Assembly (NCBI GenBank): GCA_029851415.1
Contig: CM056744.1
Span: 97,311,338-97,375,337 of the forward strand
Length of the DNA stretch: 64,000 nucleotides
Reading direction: 5' to 3'
DNA from: Eretmocerus hayati
Lineage: Eukaryota; Arthropoda; Insecta; Hymenoptera; Aphelinidae
Every line of letters begins with the position of its first letter. Position 1 is the first letter of the stretch. This document shows, in pieces, positions 11,365-23,952 of this stretch. Below the pieces are notes generated by a model, which was not told the DNA's origin, ran no database searches, and was given only the letters and a program-made list of their open reading frames with translations. The position numbers were made by a program, and so were the translations under genes.

Positions 11365-13135
11365 ATTGAGATTCAGAGTTGAGGAGATTGAGCCGCCATC
11401 GCGTGGACATCGCAGTATGATACGTTCGGCGATTGATCGCTTGCACGCCGGGTTGATTGCTGACCGGAGGTAACGAAGTCATCGCTGGCACGCCGGGTGA
11501 TTGCTTGTACCTCCGATATCGTGGGGAACCTCAATCGCACATTGCAATAGCAACAACAACCATTAATTACTACGGCGGATCCTCGCCTGATCCATGGGCA
11601 TTCTATTCTAGCGAATCCCAATCCGGCAGACTACGATCCGCAAGCAGGTTTCTAACACCCAGGTTTCACAAAACATGTCTCCCCTGCACCGACGTACAAC
11701 ATATCGTGTCAACACGGATAAAACCTTCGAGAAATAGCAAATATGACACCGATATCAATATACTACTGACAAATCAATTTGCAGCTCTCAACAACAATGA
11801 CGCCAATTCTGATGACGAAGAAGACCATTTAACCCCGATGATTAAAAGACGAAAAACAACCGACACCAAGGCAAAAGTTCCTGCAATCGTAGTCACTGTG
11901 GAACTAGCTCAACAAGATACTGGCCAATTTATTCAGCGAATCAGATCCATTGCCCAAGACAAGGATTGCAAAATAAGATACTCTGACGATACTCACAAGA
12001 TCTTCTGTAGTAATTTGGATTGCTATCGCACTCTCAAGGAAGGTGTAGTGGTAGTGCAACAAGAGTTTGCCAACAGAGGAAAAGCACTCGAATTTCACAC
12101 TCATCAGATACCTCGGGAGAAACTTCAACATATCGTTGCCAAAGGGCTGCCAGTACTTAGTACCGAAGAGATATAAGAAGAATTGAATGCCAAGGGGCTG
12201 AGATGGGTTCGGTGCTCTATCATGAATGAAGAATCAAGTATCAAGCAGGCCACTCTACTTGATCACTTTCGATAGTGCAATCGACATGAAGAAGGTATGA
12301 TGAGGCAAACATCTGTATTATGTCAACGTCTTCGGGATCGATACAGACACCCAAGAAAAATTAAGCAATGTGACAAATGCCAGACATTTAGACGTGGCAG
12401 CAGTACCTGTTATAACGAAGCGCGCTGTCTGCACTGCGCCGAGAAACATATGACAAACACTTGTCTTACCAAGGATGCTACACCGAAAGGCACAAATTGC
12501 TTAAAGGACCACCAAGCAAGTTTATATGAGTGCGAAGAGTATATCAAGAGGCTCAATGCTGTAGCTGCCCACAAACATCAACAACGAGTGCATGTGGATA
12601 ACGCCCAAGCACGTCAACCTGTACCGCTCCCGAACGAGTTTGCGCAACCGCCGTGGGGTCAACGACCCAAAACGACAATAGCAGAGACATCTGCTTGGAG
12701 CAGTATGTCGGCAAACAGAGAATCATCAGCTGCGTGAAGAATGACAACGAGCAATGGCAAAGTCGGTGAGCAAATGAACTTGGTGAACAATTCATCAATT
12801 TCATGAAGTTCGCAAGGTAGTCGATAGAATACATCAACTATGTGACGTAGGTGAGATTTTCCAAAAACTCCAATACCTGGCAACAAGATTAGAGCAATGC
12901 ACTAGTGACAAAGATCAAATCGTAGCTTTTCTCAAATGTACAAACCATCAGTCATAATTCCACGTCAAAGTCTACACTTAAAATTAGTCATCGGAATGCC
13001 CATTGGTTAGGATGAGAATCAAAAACTGAAGAAGTTGGAAAAGTTTATCTCAGACCACAAAGTTGATGTCATGCTCACAAATGAGACAAAATTCAATGTC
13101 AATGATAAATTTATGTGTCGGATTTTAAACCCGAT
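11365..13135 (+). mobile_element. Relic Jockey-type element, family A (second copy)
   Basis: The 5' UTR shares the CTGGCACGCCGGGTGA phrase and its surroundings with the element starting near 27230. A broken ORF1 follows (11457-12737), then the first part of ORF2 (SHRNAHW-like start near 12985, continuing to about 13130). Homology then ends abruptly in an unrelated GC-rich hairpin segment. The copy is heavily mutated and 3' truncated or rearranged. Confidence 0.8.
11457..12737 (+). pseudogene. Broken Jockey-type ORF1 (gag-like), family A
   Basis: One frame up to 12176 ends in HIVAKGLPVLSTEEI and a TAA. A second part from about 12297 has degenerate zinc knuckles (CDKCQTFRRGSSTC, then CLHCAEKH). 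The intact relative at 27382-28812 shows the same order in one frame, so a nonsense codon and an indel separate the two halves here. The product would have been the RNA-binding gag protein. Confidence 0.8.
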
Positions 13136-13714
13136 CAGAAATTTCGGTGGCTTCCCCGCGGGGCCCTCGCGGGGTTTGCCCCGAGAATTGCGGGGACCCT
13201 GCGAGGCAAATATATGGTGTAATATATACCAGGTGTAACGCCTCCCACTCAGGGCTCCCGAGGGTCTTTTGCGAAGCAATTTCCCACCACTAATGCGCGT
13301 ATTTTAGGTTTTTCGACAGAGGTAACGGTGATGACCATGAACGAGAAACTGGTGATCGAGAATTGTTAATTATGTCATGAAGGCTTGTGCTCGCTGTGAT
13401 AATCATCTCATTCAAGATTGTAGATGCGAGTTGCACTATCACTTTAAGAATATACAAGTACGGACTTTGATAATTGGTCGAATCTGAACCAGATTTGACA
13501 GGATCGGAAAAGGGGATAAAATCGGAATTGATGTTCAGATTGGAATGATAAATAGCGAATCGCGGCGTATCCTGATATAGTAAAGGAGTATTGGATCTAT
13601 AGCTTTTTTCAGTGGGGCTCAGAAAATCTTCTGAGAAAGGATGAATTTTATTCGAGTCAGCTCATAATCTGATGAGATCAAAGTTTTCATGTTATCGCTA
13701 ACTAACTGAAATAG
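13136..13714. other. Spacer with a GC-rich hairpin, otherwise unassigned
   Basis: Near 13150-13215 there are complementary GC-rich blocks (CCCCGCGGGGCCC, CGCGGGG, TTGCGGGG). The rest is AT-rich and shows no supported gene. Confidence 0.5.
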
Positions 13715-15160
13715 CAACAATGATAAATGATACAGGGATGAACTGCCGGATTGCGAAGCACTCCTTATCGAAGCAGGATTTCTTGTCAAAGCTTCAGTTA
13801 CTCTGATTCTCTGGGGAACATACATCCTCTATACAATCACAGAGCCATCGGGAAGATATCAAGAACCCAACTTCAATATCATTATTAGTCTCAAATGCAG
13901 AGCTGATGATAGTATCCATTCTTGTCTCAACATTGTATTGAATTATTTAAACTGCGAAAGAAAGTATGTAATATTAAGTGTGTGTTTCCCCCTGGTCTCT
14001 TCCTTGGGCTCGTCAGTGAGCCGAAGAGAGACCTGTCTTAGACACAATTGTAAATTGTGTGGACTGACATCAGATTGAAGAAGAGTTAACATTGAAATTT
14101 TGGTAAAACAGCCGTACAATAAGGTTGCCATCTATTGATAAAGACATGAAGCAGATATTGAGCTCCGTGAGGTAAACGACTTTATACGGCCTCATGTCGT
14201 TTGGTGGAATAATGAAGCAGCTCAACATCTGCTTCGCGTCTTCATCACTAGATGGCAACCTTATTTCATGGTTGTTTCACCAAAATTTCAATGTTAACCC
14301 TCCTTCAACCTGATGTCAATCCACCTAAATTACCCCCGCAAGGGAGATCTTCGGATCTTGGGAGAGTAACGACTCCCCGGCCCCAGTTCCGCAAGGAGGA
14401 TCCTTAGTTGATCCTGGGAGACAGACGCACTCCCCGGGCCCAGTCCTCCGGCAAGGGAGATCTTAGTATCTCGGGAGCACATGACAACTCCCCCGCCCCC
14501 AGTCTTCAGCCCCAGCACCCATGTGTGTGCTATCACCACCTCGTCCGCCTCAGTGCGTATGAGCCCTGAGTGGCATCTTGGACCACTTCAGGGCTCCCGC
14601 TTCTTCGCAAGCCTCCCTGTATCTTTCATCTTTTCTCTACTCTCTGTTCCTTCCTTCCTTCTTCTGGGACTATAACCTTCGGGTTGGCGCCCTCCGGGGA
14701 GGGGTTTTAGTCGGTAGGTGCCCGAGTCTTCTCGGGTGAATCCGACACTACCCACACTCTTGTGGGTGTCTATGAAGATTTCCCCTTCCCGGCCTACCAA
14801 AAAAAAAAAAAAAAAAAAAAAACACCTAAATTACAATAGTGGCTGAGATAGATCTCTCTTCGTCTCACTGACAAGCTCAAGAGAGGAACCAGGGTGAAAC
14901 ACACACAATATCACATACTATTCCCACAGTTTGAATGATTCAGTACGATGTAGAGACACGGATGGAAACTATCACCAGCTCTGCATTTGAGACTGATAAG
15001 GTTATTGAAGTTGGGTTCTTGATATCCTCCCTATGGCTCTGTGATTATATAGGGGATGTATGTTCCCCAGACAATCAGAAACGGGAGCTCTGCCAAAAAA
15101 TTCTGCTTCGATAAGGAGTGCCTCTTAATTCGGCCGTTCCTCCCATCATATATTGAAATA
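13715..15160. repeat. Foldback element with about 440-460 bp arms, right arm split by a retroinsert
   Basis: The left arm, about 13715-14165, pairs with about 14205-14332 and then with about 14823-15160. Matching landmarks are GGCTCGTCAGTGAGCC against its mirrored form near 14860, and GATATCAAGAACCCAACTTCAAT against ATTGAAGTTGGGTTCTTGATATC. The arms are imperfect. No open reading frame is convincing, so this looks like a non-autonomous inverted-repeat DNA element. Confidence 0.75.
14333..14822 (+). mobile_element. SINE-like or truncated LINE insert with poly(A) and 11 bp target-site duplication
   Basis: It is flanked by the direct repeat CACCTAAATTA (14322-14332 and 14823-14833) and ends in 24 A. 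It begins with about three imperfect units of 55-65 bp built on GCAAGGGAGATC...CTCCCCGGCCCCAGT. Its last 250 bp or so resemble the 3' UTR of the Jockey-type family B element (about 49000-49130 plus 50041-50140), including GGGGTTTTAGTCGGTAGG and the hairpin around ACCCACACTCTTGTGGGT. A partner LINE of that family probably mobilised it. Confidence 0.82.
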
Positions 15161-18100
15161 TAGCGAGGGTATAATTTCAATAAATAATGAATTTAGGGTC
15201 TTGATTACTCAGCATTTCCCTCAGTATTATTGGATTTTCTTGCTCTTTCGTTGCGACCTCCTTCCAAGTCTCTTACACCGAGAATACAATCAGAGAAACT
15301 TCTAAGTACAGTAGGACTCAAGTCCACTCTAACACGGAAGCAATCTGTAAGGTGAATAAGAAATTATCAATTGATATTACAGCCAGAATCTCACGGTGTG
15401 ATTCGTACGAATCTGATTATATCTACCATGCAAAATTCTCCCAAAATTGGTATCAATGAACGCTGTTCTCTTATCAGTTGCTTTTAATGCAACATAGTTC
15501 CCAAACAATACAGATTTTCTTAAAAATGCTTCCAACATGCTCTTTATTGAATCCTTGCCATCACTCTTGGGAAAAATGACGGATTTGAAACATATTCGCC
15601 GAAAATTTTTTGAACAGAGGGATTCAGAAAAAGTATTGAAGGTGATGCGTCGCTCATCTGATATTAAAGAGAACTGTCACCAAACCTTGTTCCAGAATGA
15701 GACTTTCATCGCCATTTTCTTCCAATTTCTCAAATTCCTCTAGAAGTTGGAACGCTATCGATAACCCGTGTTGAATTTTCAAATCATGAGATAGAACAAC
15801 TCCTTCATTTCCAACTTGCGATGCTTATCCCAAGATAACATTTTTGAGCTCTTTCATGGCAGCGGCATTTCCCGCGACTTGTTGGGCTATGCTATTGTGG
15901 CGCTGAGAACTCTATTCTTTGAAATCTGATAGAATGAGGATCAAAATCAGTACACTCTATGTTTTCCAAATTCTTTTTTGCACTTTACCGAATAACACAA
16001 TTGGCTCTACAACTCAATGATACCTTGAAAGTCTTGTTTCTTAGCAAGTTCAGGCATCTGGATAGGAGTAACTTCGGTAATAATCGAAGAGGGCTCTGTC
16101 GGTTCATCGACGGAGGTTAAGTGACTAGATTGCTATTGACCGGTTGACAAAACAGTTGGGTTCTGACCAAATGTTTGTGAAATTGATGCAAGAATGAATA
16201 AAAAAAATTACTTACTCTTGGCCAATTGTTCTTCAGGAAGGAATCTGATATTCGGATACAGTTTTAGACTCGGTTTGCTAGAGAGCTCAATGCCTAAGCG
16301 AAAGCAAAAGAGTAGACTGTTTTTTGGCGAGTGATGTTGTAATCCAATTGCATGCAGGAAATTTCTTCTAGAGGAAGGAATGCTTTGTATCTTCATTTAT
16401 ATACAGGCTCTTGAAGCACAATGAGTTCATTAACCATATTCGGGGAATTCAATATAAAGAACTTTATTGATAGAATTGGAATTCTTACATGTGTAGACTT
16501 AAAATATAAAACAAAATCTAATCAATCTGGAACTGATAATTTACATCATATGTATTATAGGAATCACGTGCAAATTATCTGGATCTTTCCTAATGTCTCT
16601 CAGATTGGCACCCGTGACTCTGAACTCCAGATCGAGCAACTCAACAAGTCATTTTGTCTCTTGAGTGCTGCACCTTGTAAATACTCATTTGTGGTGACGG
16701 TGTAGGATACTGGTGAACGCCCTTAACTATTTCAAAGACATCACCAATAATTTGAATTTCTGTAGGATCCACCTCAGAATCAAGGGGTTTCATCTCCTTG
16801 ATCATAACAATTTTCCCACACTGAGAACCATGAATACTATACCGCACGATGCGATAGTACCTCGACTAAACGCATAGTGAAACAAGCCGGGACGATCCTC
16901 ACACTACCTCACACGATACGTATAGTCTGCTGCACTATATCGTATCGTCTTCCAAACTTTCGAGATAGTAATAGTTACTATCTCGTGTCGTCGGAGACAC
17001 GAGCCCTGCAGTGAGCTCTACAATGTTCGAGTGGAGAGTAATTCCGTTCTTGTCAGGGAAAAACTCTCTGCCTGATCATAATTTATGAATTTGCATGGAT
17101 TATAATTAGTGCAAACTGCTAGCCTCGATTTTTGATGATTTCATGCAAATTTTAGGTTGGGGTGTGCTACATGGATGGAAAAAAATTGAGTTCAAATCAG
17201 CTGATGGCTGGGAGTTTCCCAGGAATGTCAAATTTTGGAGAAAATTCTTCCTCAATCCAAGGATAAGCATGTACGATAACCCCTGTGTAGCCATCCAAGT
17301 GTCTTTGGAACTATTCAATATTCTCTTCTTTGTAAATGTGATACCTCTTGGCCATCAGCTGGAATTGATGTTTATCCATCAACAAACATTTCTCGTGAAG
17401 CCCCTAGATTATGGAGACATGAAGTTAGATAGCATGACTCTGTGGTGAGAAAAATGCATGTCACTTTTTGTATGTTCTCCTTTGACGTACAAACATTGAC
17501 ATATTAATCTACACCTTCACTGTTTGTGATTGTACGCGCATATCTTTTTGATTATCAGTTTGATGTCAGTTAGTTTCATAGTGAATACAGGAGAAGGAAT
17601 TGTATAATCTTGTTATCCTATTTTGTATTTCGTGACCTTAATTTGACCTTTGTTTGAATGTTTCCAAATGCTTACTTTGGTATACTATTGACAATATCTC
17701 CAGGCGCTATCAAAATTTCTCTCTGTGATTCATCCCTGCTCATTGGTATGATCACATTAATTCATACAATAACTCTATCTGTTTGGGTCAAGTACAATAT
17801 GAAATGAAATATTTGTCAGTGTATACTTCTGGATTTATCTATTTTATTACACATTAGCAAAGCTAAATCACAGATAAAATAGAAATCCATACTGGCCATT
17901 ATATTAGGTGGAAGAGTTAAGCGGGACACCAGATTCCATCTCTATTTCAACAACAACAAAATCCATCCTAGCGGATATCCATTAATAGAGGATCATTCTT
18001 GTTTAGAAAAATGATGAAGCCATGATCAATTCAATTAGCCATTCAATCACATACTTGTATCATCTCTAAAAAGTTGGAATAGACGTTTGGTCAAGAAGAA

Positions 18101-18540
18101 GAAATCATTATTCAGGATTCATTGTATGAGCTCAAGCTAATTTGATAGAAAAACCTTGTTGGCGCTTGGAGATATCATGAACAGAATAACAAAATGAGCT
18201 TTCACAAGTGCTTAGAGAGGAGTTATGTAAAACTTGAAGAAAGCAAATGACGATGGTAAGATTATTCAATTCCAAGTCCTTCCTCCCCTGTTGGAAAAAT
18301 TCTCCCTCAAGATGATCATAAAAAAAATATGCGAGTCCAACCCGGTCAATCTCATACATGTGGATGATTAAAGTTAAGAATCAAGCTGTACAAGAATTGT
18401 TTCATTGAGTCACTGCAGATCAGTCTGTGAATATTTCCAGTATTTGTGTTGAAGCAGATCATGCAAAATAAGGCAGGATCTTCCTTCACATTACAGGCCA
18501 ATGCTACACTGAAAACAAAACAAAGCGTAAAGAGCTGGAT
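15161..18540. other. AT-rich region, no supported gene
   Basis: Only short, low-quality reading frames are present, such as about 100 codons at 17143-17448 with no recognisable motif. A small hairpin GATAGTAATAGTTACTATC lies near 16964. I see no RNA gene or mobile element. Confidence 0.55.
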
Positions 18541-19381
18541 GAGCCAAGCAGAATCTGCTCGGCTTGTAAGGTAGACGTCAACCACGGTACACGCCCTGTG
18601 CAAATCATACGATTGCCGTGGAACGATTCGATGAAATGATCTGAATTTTTTTGTACACGTAGTTGGAAAGCTTTGCTTCCGTGCTGTGGAAGATTTGTCC
18701 CGAAAAATGCTTCCATAAAAATTAGAAAAATCATGAGATTTCTCATCATTTTCGTGTGTTTCTCGCCATGATTGATAGCGGGAGGCATGATTTTCGACAC
18801 GCAAGAAAGTTTTTCAGTTTTCAACCACGACAAAACTCAAAGCGAGAAAGTTGTTCAGAATTGTGTAAATAATGTTAGTCTCCAAGGTTTAGATCAAATG
18901 ATGCAATAGAGGAAAAGTTGTGGGAATTTCTTTGAGTTTGTTTAGCGAGGCGTCTTGATTTTGTACTCGGTAGCCGCCGGAAGCCGTGTACGAAAACTAC
19001 TGAAACTTTTTTTCATTTGCACTATTCGATCTAGACATTAGTGGTCAACATTATTTACTTATCCTGAACAACTTTCTTGCTTTGAGTTTTGTCATGGTTG
19101 AAAACTGAAAAACTTCCTCGCATGTCGAAAATTATGCCTCCGGCGACCGAGCATGGTGAGAAACACCCAAAAATTATGGGAAATCTCATGATTTTTCTCA
19201 TTTCTATGGAAGCATTTTTCGGCACAAATCTTCCACAGCACGGAAGCAAAGCTTTCCAACTATGTGTACAAAAAAATTCAGATCATTTCATCGAATCGTT
19301 CCACAGCAATCGTATGATTTGCACAGGACTTATACCGCAGCTGACGTCTACCCGACAAGCCAAGCAGATTCTGCTTGGCTC
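18541..19381. repeat. Foldback element with about 335 bp arms
   Basis: Arms 18541-18876 and 19046-19381 are imperfect reverse complements around a spacer of about 170 bp. The ends are GAGCCAAGCAGAATCTGC and its mirror GCAGATTCTGCTTGGCTC, each of which is also a small hairpin. No target-site duplication is obvious. The open frames on both strands mirror each other and are not genes. Confidence 0.85.
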
Positions 19382-20499
19382 TCAAGCAGAAACTGCCCGG
19401 GTCTCCAGCTCTTTCTGTTTTATTTCATTTTCAATGTACATGGATTACTGTTTCCATAGTTTAAAGACATGCCAGAATAATTGCATTCATCAGTCGATGA
19501 TTTCAGCTGATGCTTGGAAAGATAAAACATCCACAAGAAAAGAATCTACAAAATTAATATTTTGTAGATTCGAGCTATGAATGACGCGACAGAATAAACT
19601 GTGAATTTCTTTGAATATTCGTGATTCATTATCATGAAAGCTTCCTGGTCAATTTTCAATAGAAGAGCTCCAAAAACCACAAATCCATATTTTTGGGGTG
19701 AAATTGAATGATGTTTGGATTTTGACAACGATCGCCGGGACATGGACGTAGCCACCGTGGCACTGCAGAAGACCATAAATTTAATCAGGGTAAAGTAGCA
19801 CCAGCCCGACAGATGCATAAAGTATCCCGAGTAGAAAAAAGTTTTCGGCTAGCATACGGGCCGAATGCGGATTGCCGAATTCCGCATTCGGCCCGAATGC
19901 CGGCATTCTAACGCTCCGCCGCACACTTACCGTACACGGCTGTAACAACGCCATTAATTGATTAAGCGGGTAATCCGGCCAGACAGCGTCTCGAGCCTTA
20001 ACCAATTGACTTAACTTGCTTCGCGCGATTAGTATAGTGCGATTAGATCAAGAGTTGCAACAATATGACACTCCTAATATCGATCGCGAGTTAGTTATCG
20101 ATAGTATATTCACTGAAAAATGAAAGTAGTGCAAAATCAGGATTTCGATAGGTGAAAGCTGCGGTTCCAAGCGTCGCGTGCAGATGATCAGTGTTACACC
20201 CGATTGTGTGATATCCAGATCCGCGAGTTAATAAATGAGTGCCGTGATACCAAGTATCCTGAAAAAGTATCAGCGATAAGAATGAAAAATATGGTATCGC
20301 GCATTCAACTCTCCAGAAGGTGATTCGAATGGGCGTGCGGTGGCGTACAATTTATGCAGCGATCAATCGATTTGGAGTCAGGTGATGGGCCTGACGACCG
20401 TCCTTGCATCCTCCTAGCGGACGCCCCAGGACATCCGAATGCCGTTCGTTCAAAATACTCTGCGTCGGCGACTTGATGTAGCCGCCGACCGAAGTCCTC

Positions 20500-20900
20500 G
20501 CCTGGAAGAGCCGGGGACGAGCAGAGCGGCACCGAGGAGCAAGAAAAACTAGCCAAGTGGCGCTTACTTTTTATTTTTCAGACGTGACCGGTGTCCCTCT
20601 GGAACAGCCCAACAGCCGACTGACCCTCTTGCTAGCGTCAGTCCCTCTTTTATACCCTGGTCGGTTCGCCTGCTGGAGGTAGCAACAAAGACGGCACGAT
20701 GCCAACCAGCCGATGCGTGCGGATGCGATGTTGTGGGGGGGTTACGTGGCTCGACGTTGCTGGTGCACCGGTGTAGCGGTTCGTCGTGGTGTGGGTGTAG
20801 CGCTCTTGCTGGCTTGTAGCTACGTCGGTGTATTTGGTATGAAGCGGTGTTGGTGGCGTCCGTGACAACGCTTGGTGATTCGTGAAGCTACCCGTGCGCC
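20500..20900 (-). other. Possible solo-LTR or promoter-like patch
   Basis: On the minus strand a TATA-type box GGGTATAAAAG (20647-20657) is followed about 75 bp downstream by GAAAAATAAAAAG (20567-20579), a spacing seen in LTRs between TATA box and poly(A) signal. The patch is GC-rich compared with its surroundings. I could not find matching TG...CA borders or a flanking duplication, so this is tentative. Confidence 0.3.
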
Positions 20901-21639
20901 TGAGCGGTTTGAGCTACACAATAACGTTTCACGATAATTAGATCACGGTCTCCTTGATTTCTCGCGGCTCGACTACTCGAATGCAGTATTAACGAAATGT
21001 GTTAACTTACAAGACTGTTGCACAGCTCCTCACCTTGCACTCAGTGGCGTGGAAAAGTACAGCTGCTCGCCTCGCACACAGCGGCGTGGAAAAATGTAGC
21101 TGCTTGCCTCGCACACAACAGCACAAAGTTCAGCTACTCTTCTTGCCCACAATTGCACAAAAACCGTCACTTATTCACCTGCGTCTCCGGTCACACGCTG
21201 GTATTACACCTTGCTTCAATTCGTGGCTTCGAGCAATGATACTCGCTCTATCAAATAGCATGTGACAGATATTCTGCGCTCTTCGCTGTCTCAATGGCTA
21301 CTGGGCTGGGCGACGCATCGATCACGCAGCGTTGTGGGCGCCCCTGTCGGCGAAACATGGAGTCCGCTGGCGCGAAATTCGAAAGGAGCACAAAGTGGAC
21401 GTCACACGGCATTCACGCGGCAAGTGTTCGGCATCTGTGAGGCTATGCTTTTTAAATGGGCTGGCAGATTTAATACTCCCATCAGATAGCCATGCAGTCT
21501 GCAGCAAAATCTACGGTGACGAAACGGAAAATTATTCTTGCTCTCGATTCCATAATCTTCAACGATCATTAAAACATAATTTTGAGTTTCAAAATAATTA
21601 TACCATTTTTCGCTATCAACATAATAATGCAAAAATCGC

Positions 21640-22280
21640 CGTTTTTTGTTTACAACTCGAAACTGATCGCAGTTACAACAAAATTTTTCCTACGAAAGTT
21701 GTGCAAATCAATATCGTCTACAGCTTGATGCAACTATTAACCCCATTACCATAATTGTTTATGCGTAAATGGCATTTGTTTATAACAAATCCGTATTACT
21801 GCTGCAAGAATGCAAAATTGGGCAAACTTGACACTGACACCTACGTAAAAAGTGATTTTGAAGAGAAAATTATTTTTGTCATTTTTCGATATTCACATTA
21901 GTTTTCGAGTTACAGGCGGATTAGTACGCCGCATGAAACATGCATGATACGTGACGGGCGCAGAATGGGAAATATAGCGTGTGGCACTTTTCCGCGAATG
22001 TAGCTCGAAAAGTAATGTTATTATGAAAAAATGACAAGAATACTTTTCTCTTTGAAATCTTTTTTACGTGGGTTACCGATGTCAAGTTTGCCCAATTTAG
22101 CATTTTTGCAGCAGTGGTACTAGTTTGTTATAAACAAATATCATTTCCACATAAACAATCATAGTATCGGGGTGAACCACTGCATCAAGCTGTGGATGAT
22201 ATTGACTAGAACAACTTTTGTGGGAAAAGTTTTGTTGCAACGGCTATGAGTTTCGAGTTATGACAAAAAAAATGTTTTGG
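21640..22280. repeat. Foldback of about 290 bp arms nested in element 1
   Basis: Sequence at 21640-21920 pairs imperfectly with 21993-22280. Examples are TTGTTTATAACAAAT against GTTTGTTATAAACAAAT, and TTGGGCAAACTTGACA against TGTCAAGTTTGCCCAA. There is no coding potential. Confidence 0.75.
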
Positions 22281-22685
22281 CACCCATTTTTTCAACAACA
22301 AGCATGAAAACTAAATTCAAGTCCATCTGAATAAAGTTAATATTTTCGCGGACTTTGCTTCTATTGAGAAGAAGGAAGATTACGTTCACTGCAGATTGAG
22401 TAAAAATGAAACATTGATTCATACGCACTTGAAAGCGTTTGATGAAATCTTAGTGCAAGTACATATGCGGCAAGTGTGCGGCAGGCCAGAAGACTTTTTG
22501 GAGTCTTCGGCATTGAGGCGGCAAATATTCGGCAGATGCTTGCCGAACATTTGCCGCGCGTGGCCCGTATGCGGCGGAGCGTTAGAGAGCAGAACGGATG
22601 CCGATTCGGTAGCCGAACGTTTGCCGGCATACGGCCCGTACAAAGTTTGCTGGCTAGCCGAATACTTTTTCTACTCGGGGTATCT

Positions 22686-22912
22686 CGAGTCTATCACCCC
22701 AACCATTTCAGTCGAATAGAAACTCCCGACTTGTCCAGTTCTATCATCCTAGCCCAGTGGCTATGTGGCTGAAACGCTCCCGGCCGATGGACACCTCTCC
22801 CAGATCGCTACTCCCAACACGAGTCTATTCGCCTACAAATTTGAGCCGTATAGACTTCTCCCGCGTCGTGAATCCTATCGGACGCCCGATAGCTATGCGC
22901 CACGGAAGATAG
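22686..22912. other. Short spacer between the two CCCGAGTAGAAA elements
   Basis: A 227 bp segment with no recognised gene. It may be the remaining host sequence between two insertions. Confidence 0.4.
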
Positions 22913-23608
22913 CTGCTACCCGAGTAGAAATCGTCTCTGGCTATCCAGACAGATTTGTATGGCCCATGTTCGGGATCCGTCTGGCCGCCAGACTGGCATC
23001 CGTGTGGCTGTGTAATGATTTGCGGGTAATGGGCCTATGCGGCGAACGTGTGGATTTCGTGTGGCGGAATCGCCCACAGAGATCCCATATGCGAGCCAGA
23101 TCGTTCCCACATAATAGAAATGGCGTGGCGCGTCGCCGTGGTACATTCGATTTCACGCCAAGTGCGGATGTTGCGATTATTCTCCCCCCTTGTGAATGTT
23201 TCATTTAATATACTCAATCAATGTCGTCATTTATAAAATATGATCAGAGATTCACTCATAATATTAATTATATTAACAGCCTTATTCCGCGCGATGATTT
23301 ATGGACAATTTTTCCGTTGTAAAATAAGAGATGTCCTTACAGTGGTCACTGGCCCTCGAACACTATGCAACATTCAGGTCTAAAAAATTTTACTTACAGT
23401 CAACTCTCGCCGTATAAAAGTGCTGTGTACTCGGGGAAAAAAAAGATTCGTTTCTACTTACGCCTATTTGAGATCAGTTTTTATTCCAAATGTCCTCACC
23501 GTGGCAAGAATATATCGAAAATTGCTCATATCTTTCACGTAGATTGACTACAATATTTATGCCCGTCTGGGATTTTTTTTTTGGATGTCAGATTGATTGG
23601 AATAATCA

Positions 23609-23952
23609 TACCTACAAGGGGAGGTCATGGTCTGTGGGTCGGGGATTCGGCTGAAACTCTGGGAATCATCTCCTTTTGGCACCAAAAGATGATGTCCAAA
23701 ACCGCTTACTTGAATGCTGAAGCGTTCTGGAGCTACAGCCCATGACATTAGCATTGCCTATATAGGCCCATGTTAAAAAGTCGCATATATAGATATACTG
23801 ACAATGATAATCTCTATAGCTGTAGCTCTAAAACGCTTTAGCATTCAAGTAAGCCCTTTTGGATATCATCTTTTGGTGCCAAAAGGAGATGATTCCCAGA
23901 GTTTCAGCCAAATCCATGATCCACAGACCATGACCTCTCCTTGCTAGTATGA
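23609..23952. mobile_element. Foldback MITE, copy 1
   Basis: A roughly 344 bp element whose halves are reverse complements: GGAATCATCTCCTTTTGGCA on the left pairs with TGCCAAAAGGAGATGATTCC on the right, and GAGGTCATGG with CCATGACCTC. A diverged sibling lies at 42392-42740 with the same organisation. Two copies in 64 kb point to a repeat family. Confidence 0.85.

Larger units (their letters stand above)
19822..22685. mobile_element. Inverted-repeat DNA element, CCCGAGTAGAAA terminus (element 1)
   Basis: The left end reads TATCCCGAGTAGAAAAAAGT. The right end, reversed, reads TACCCCGAGTAGAAAAAGTA, and both continue into a CGGCTAGC match. Subterminal GC-rich CGGCA-type motifs recur at both ends. 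The interior (about 2.8 kb) contains an LTR-like patch and a foldback but no recognisable transposase. I find no clear target-site duplication. Confidence 0.65.

Noticed and set aside
17143..17448. Open frame of about 100 codons in AT-rich DNA
   Set aside because: No motif, no splice or promoter context, and a length that can occur by chance.
20119..20324. Small frame after MKVVQNQ with one internal stop, ending IQLSRR
   Set aside because: Could be a transposase fragment, but I recognise no domain and the frame is interrupted.
22765..23208. 147-codon frame across the left end of element 2
   Set aside because: It runs through the inverted-repeat terminus and has no transposase-like motif.
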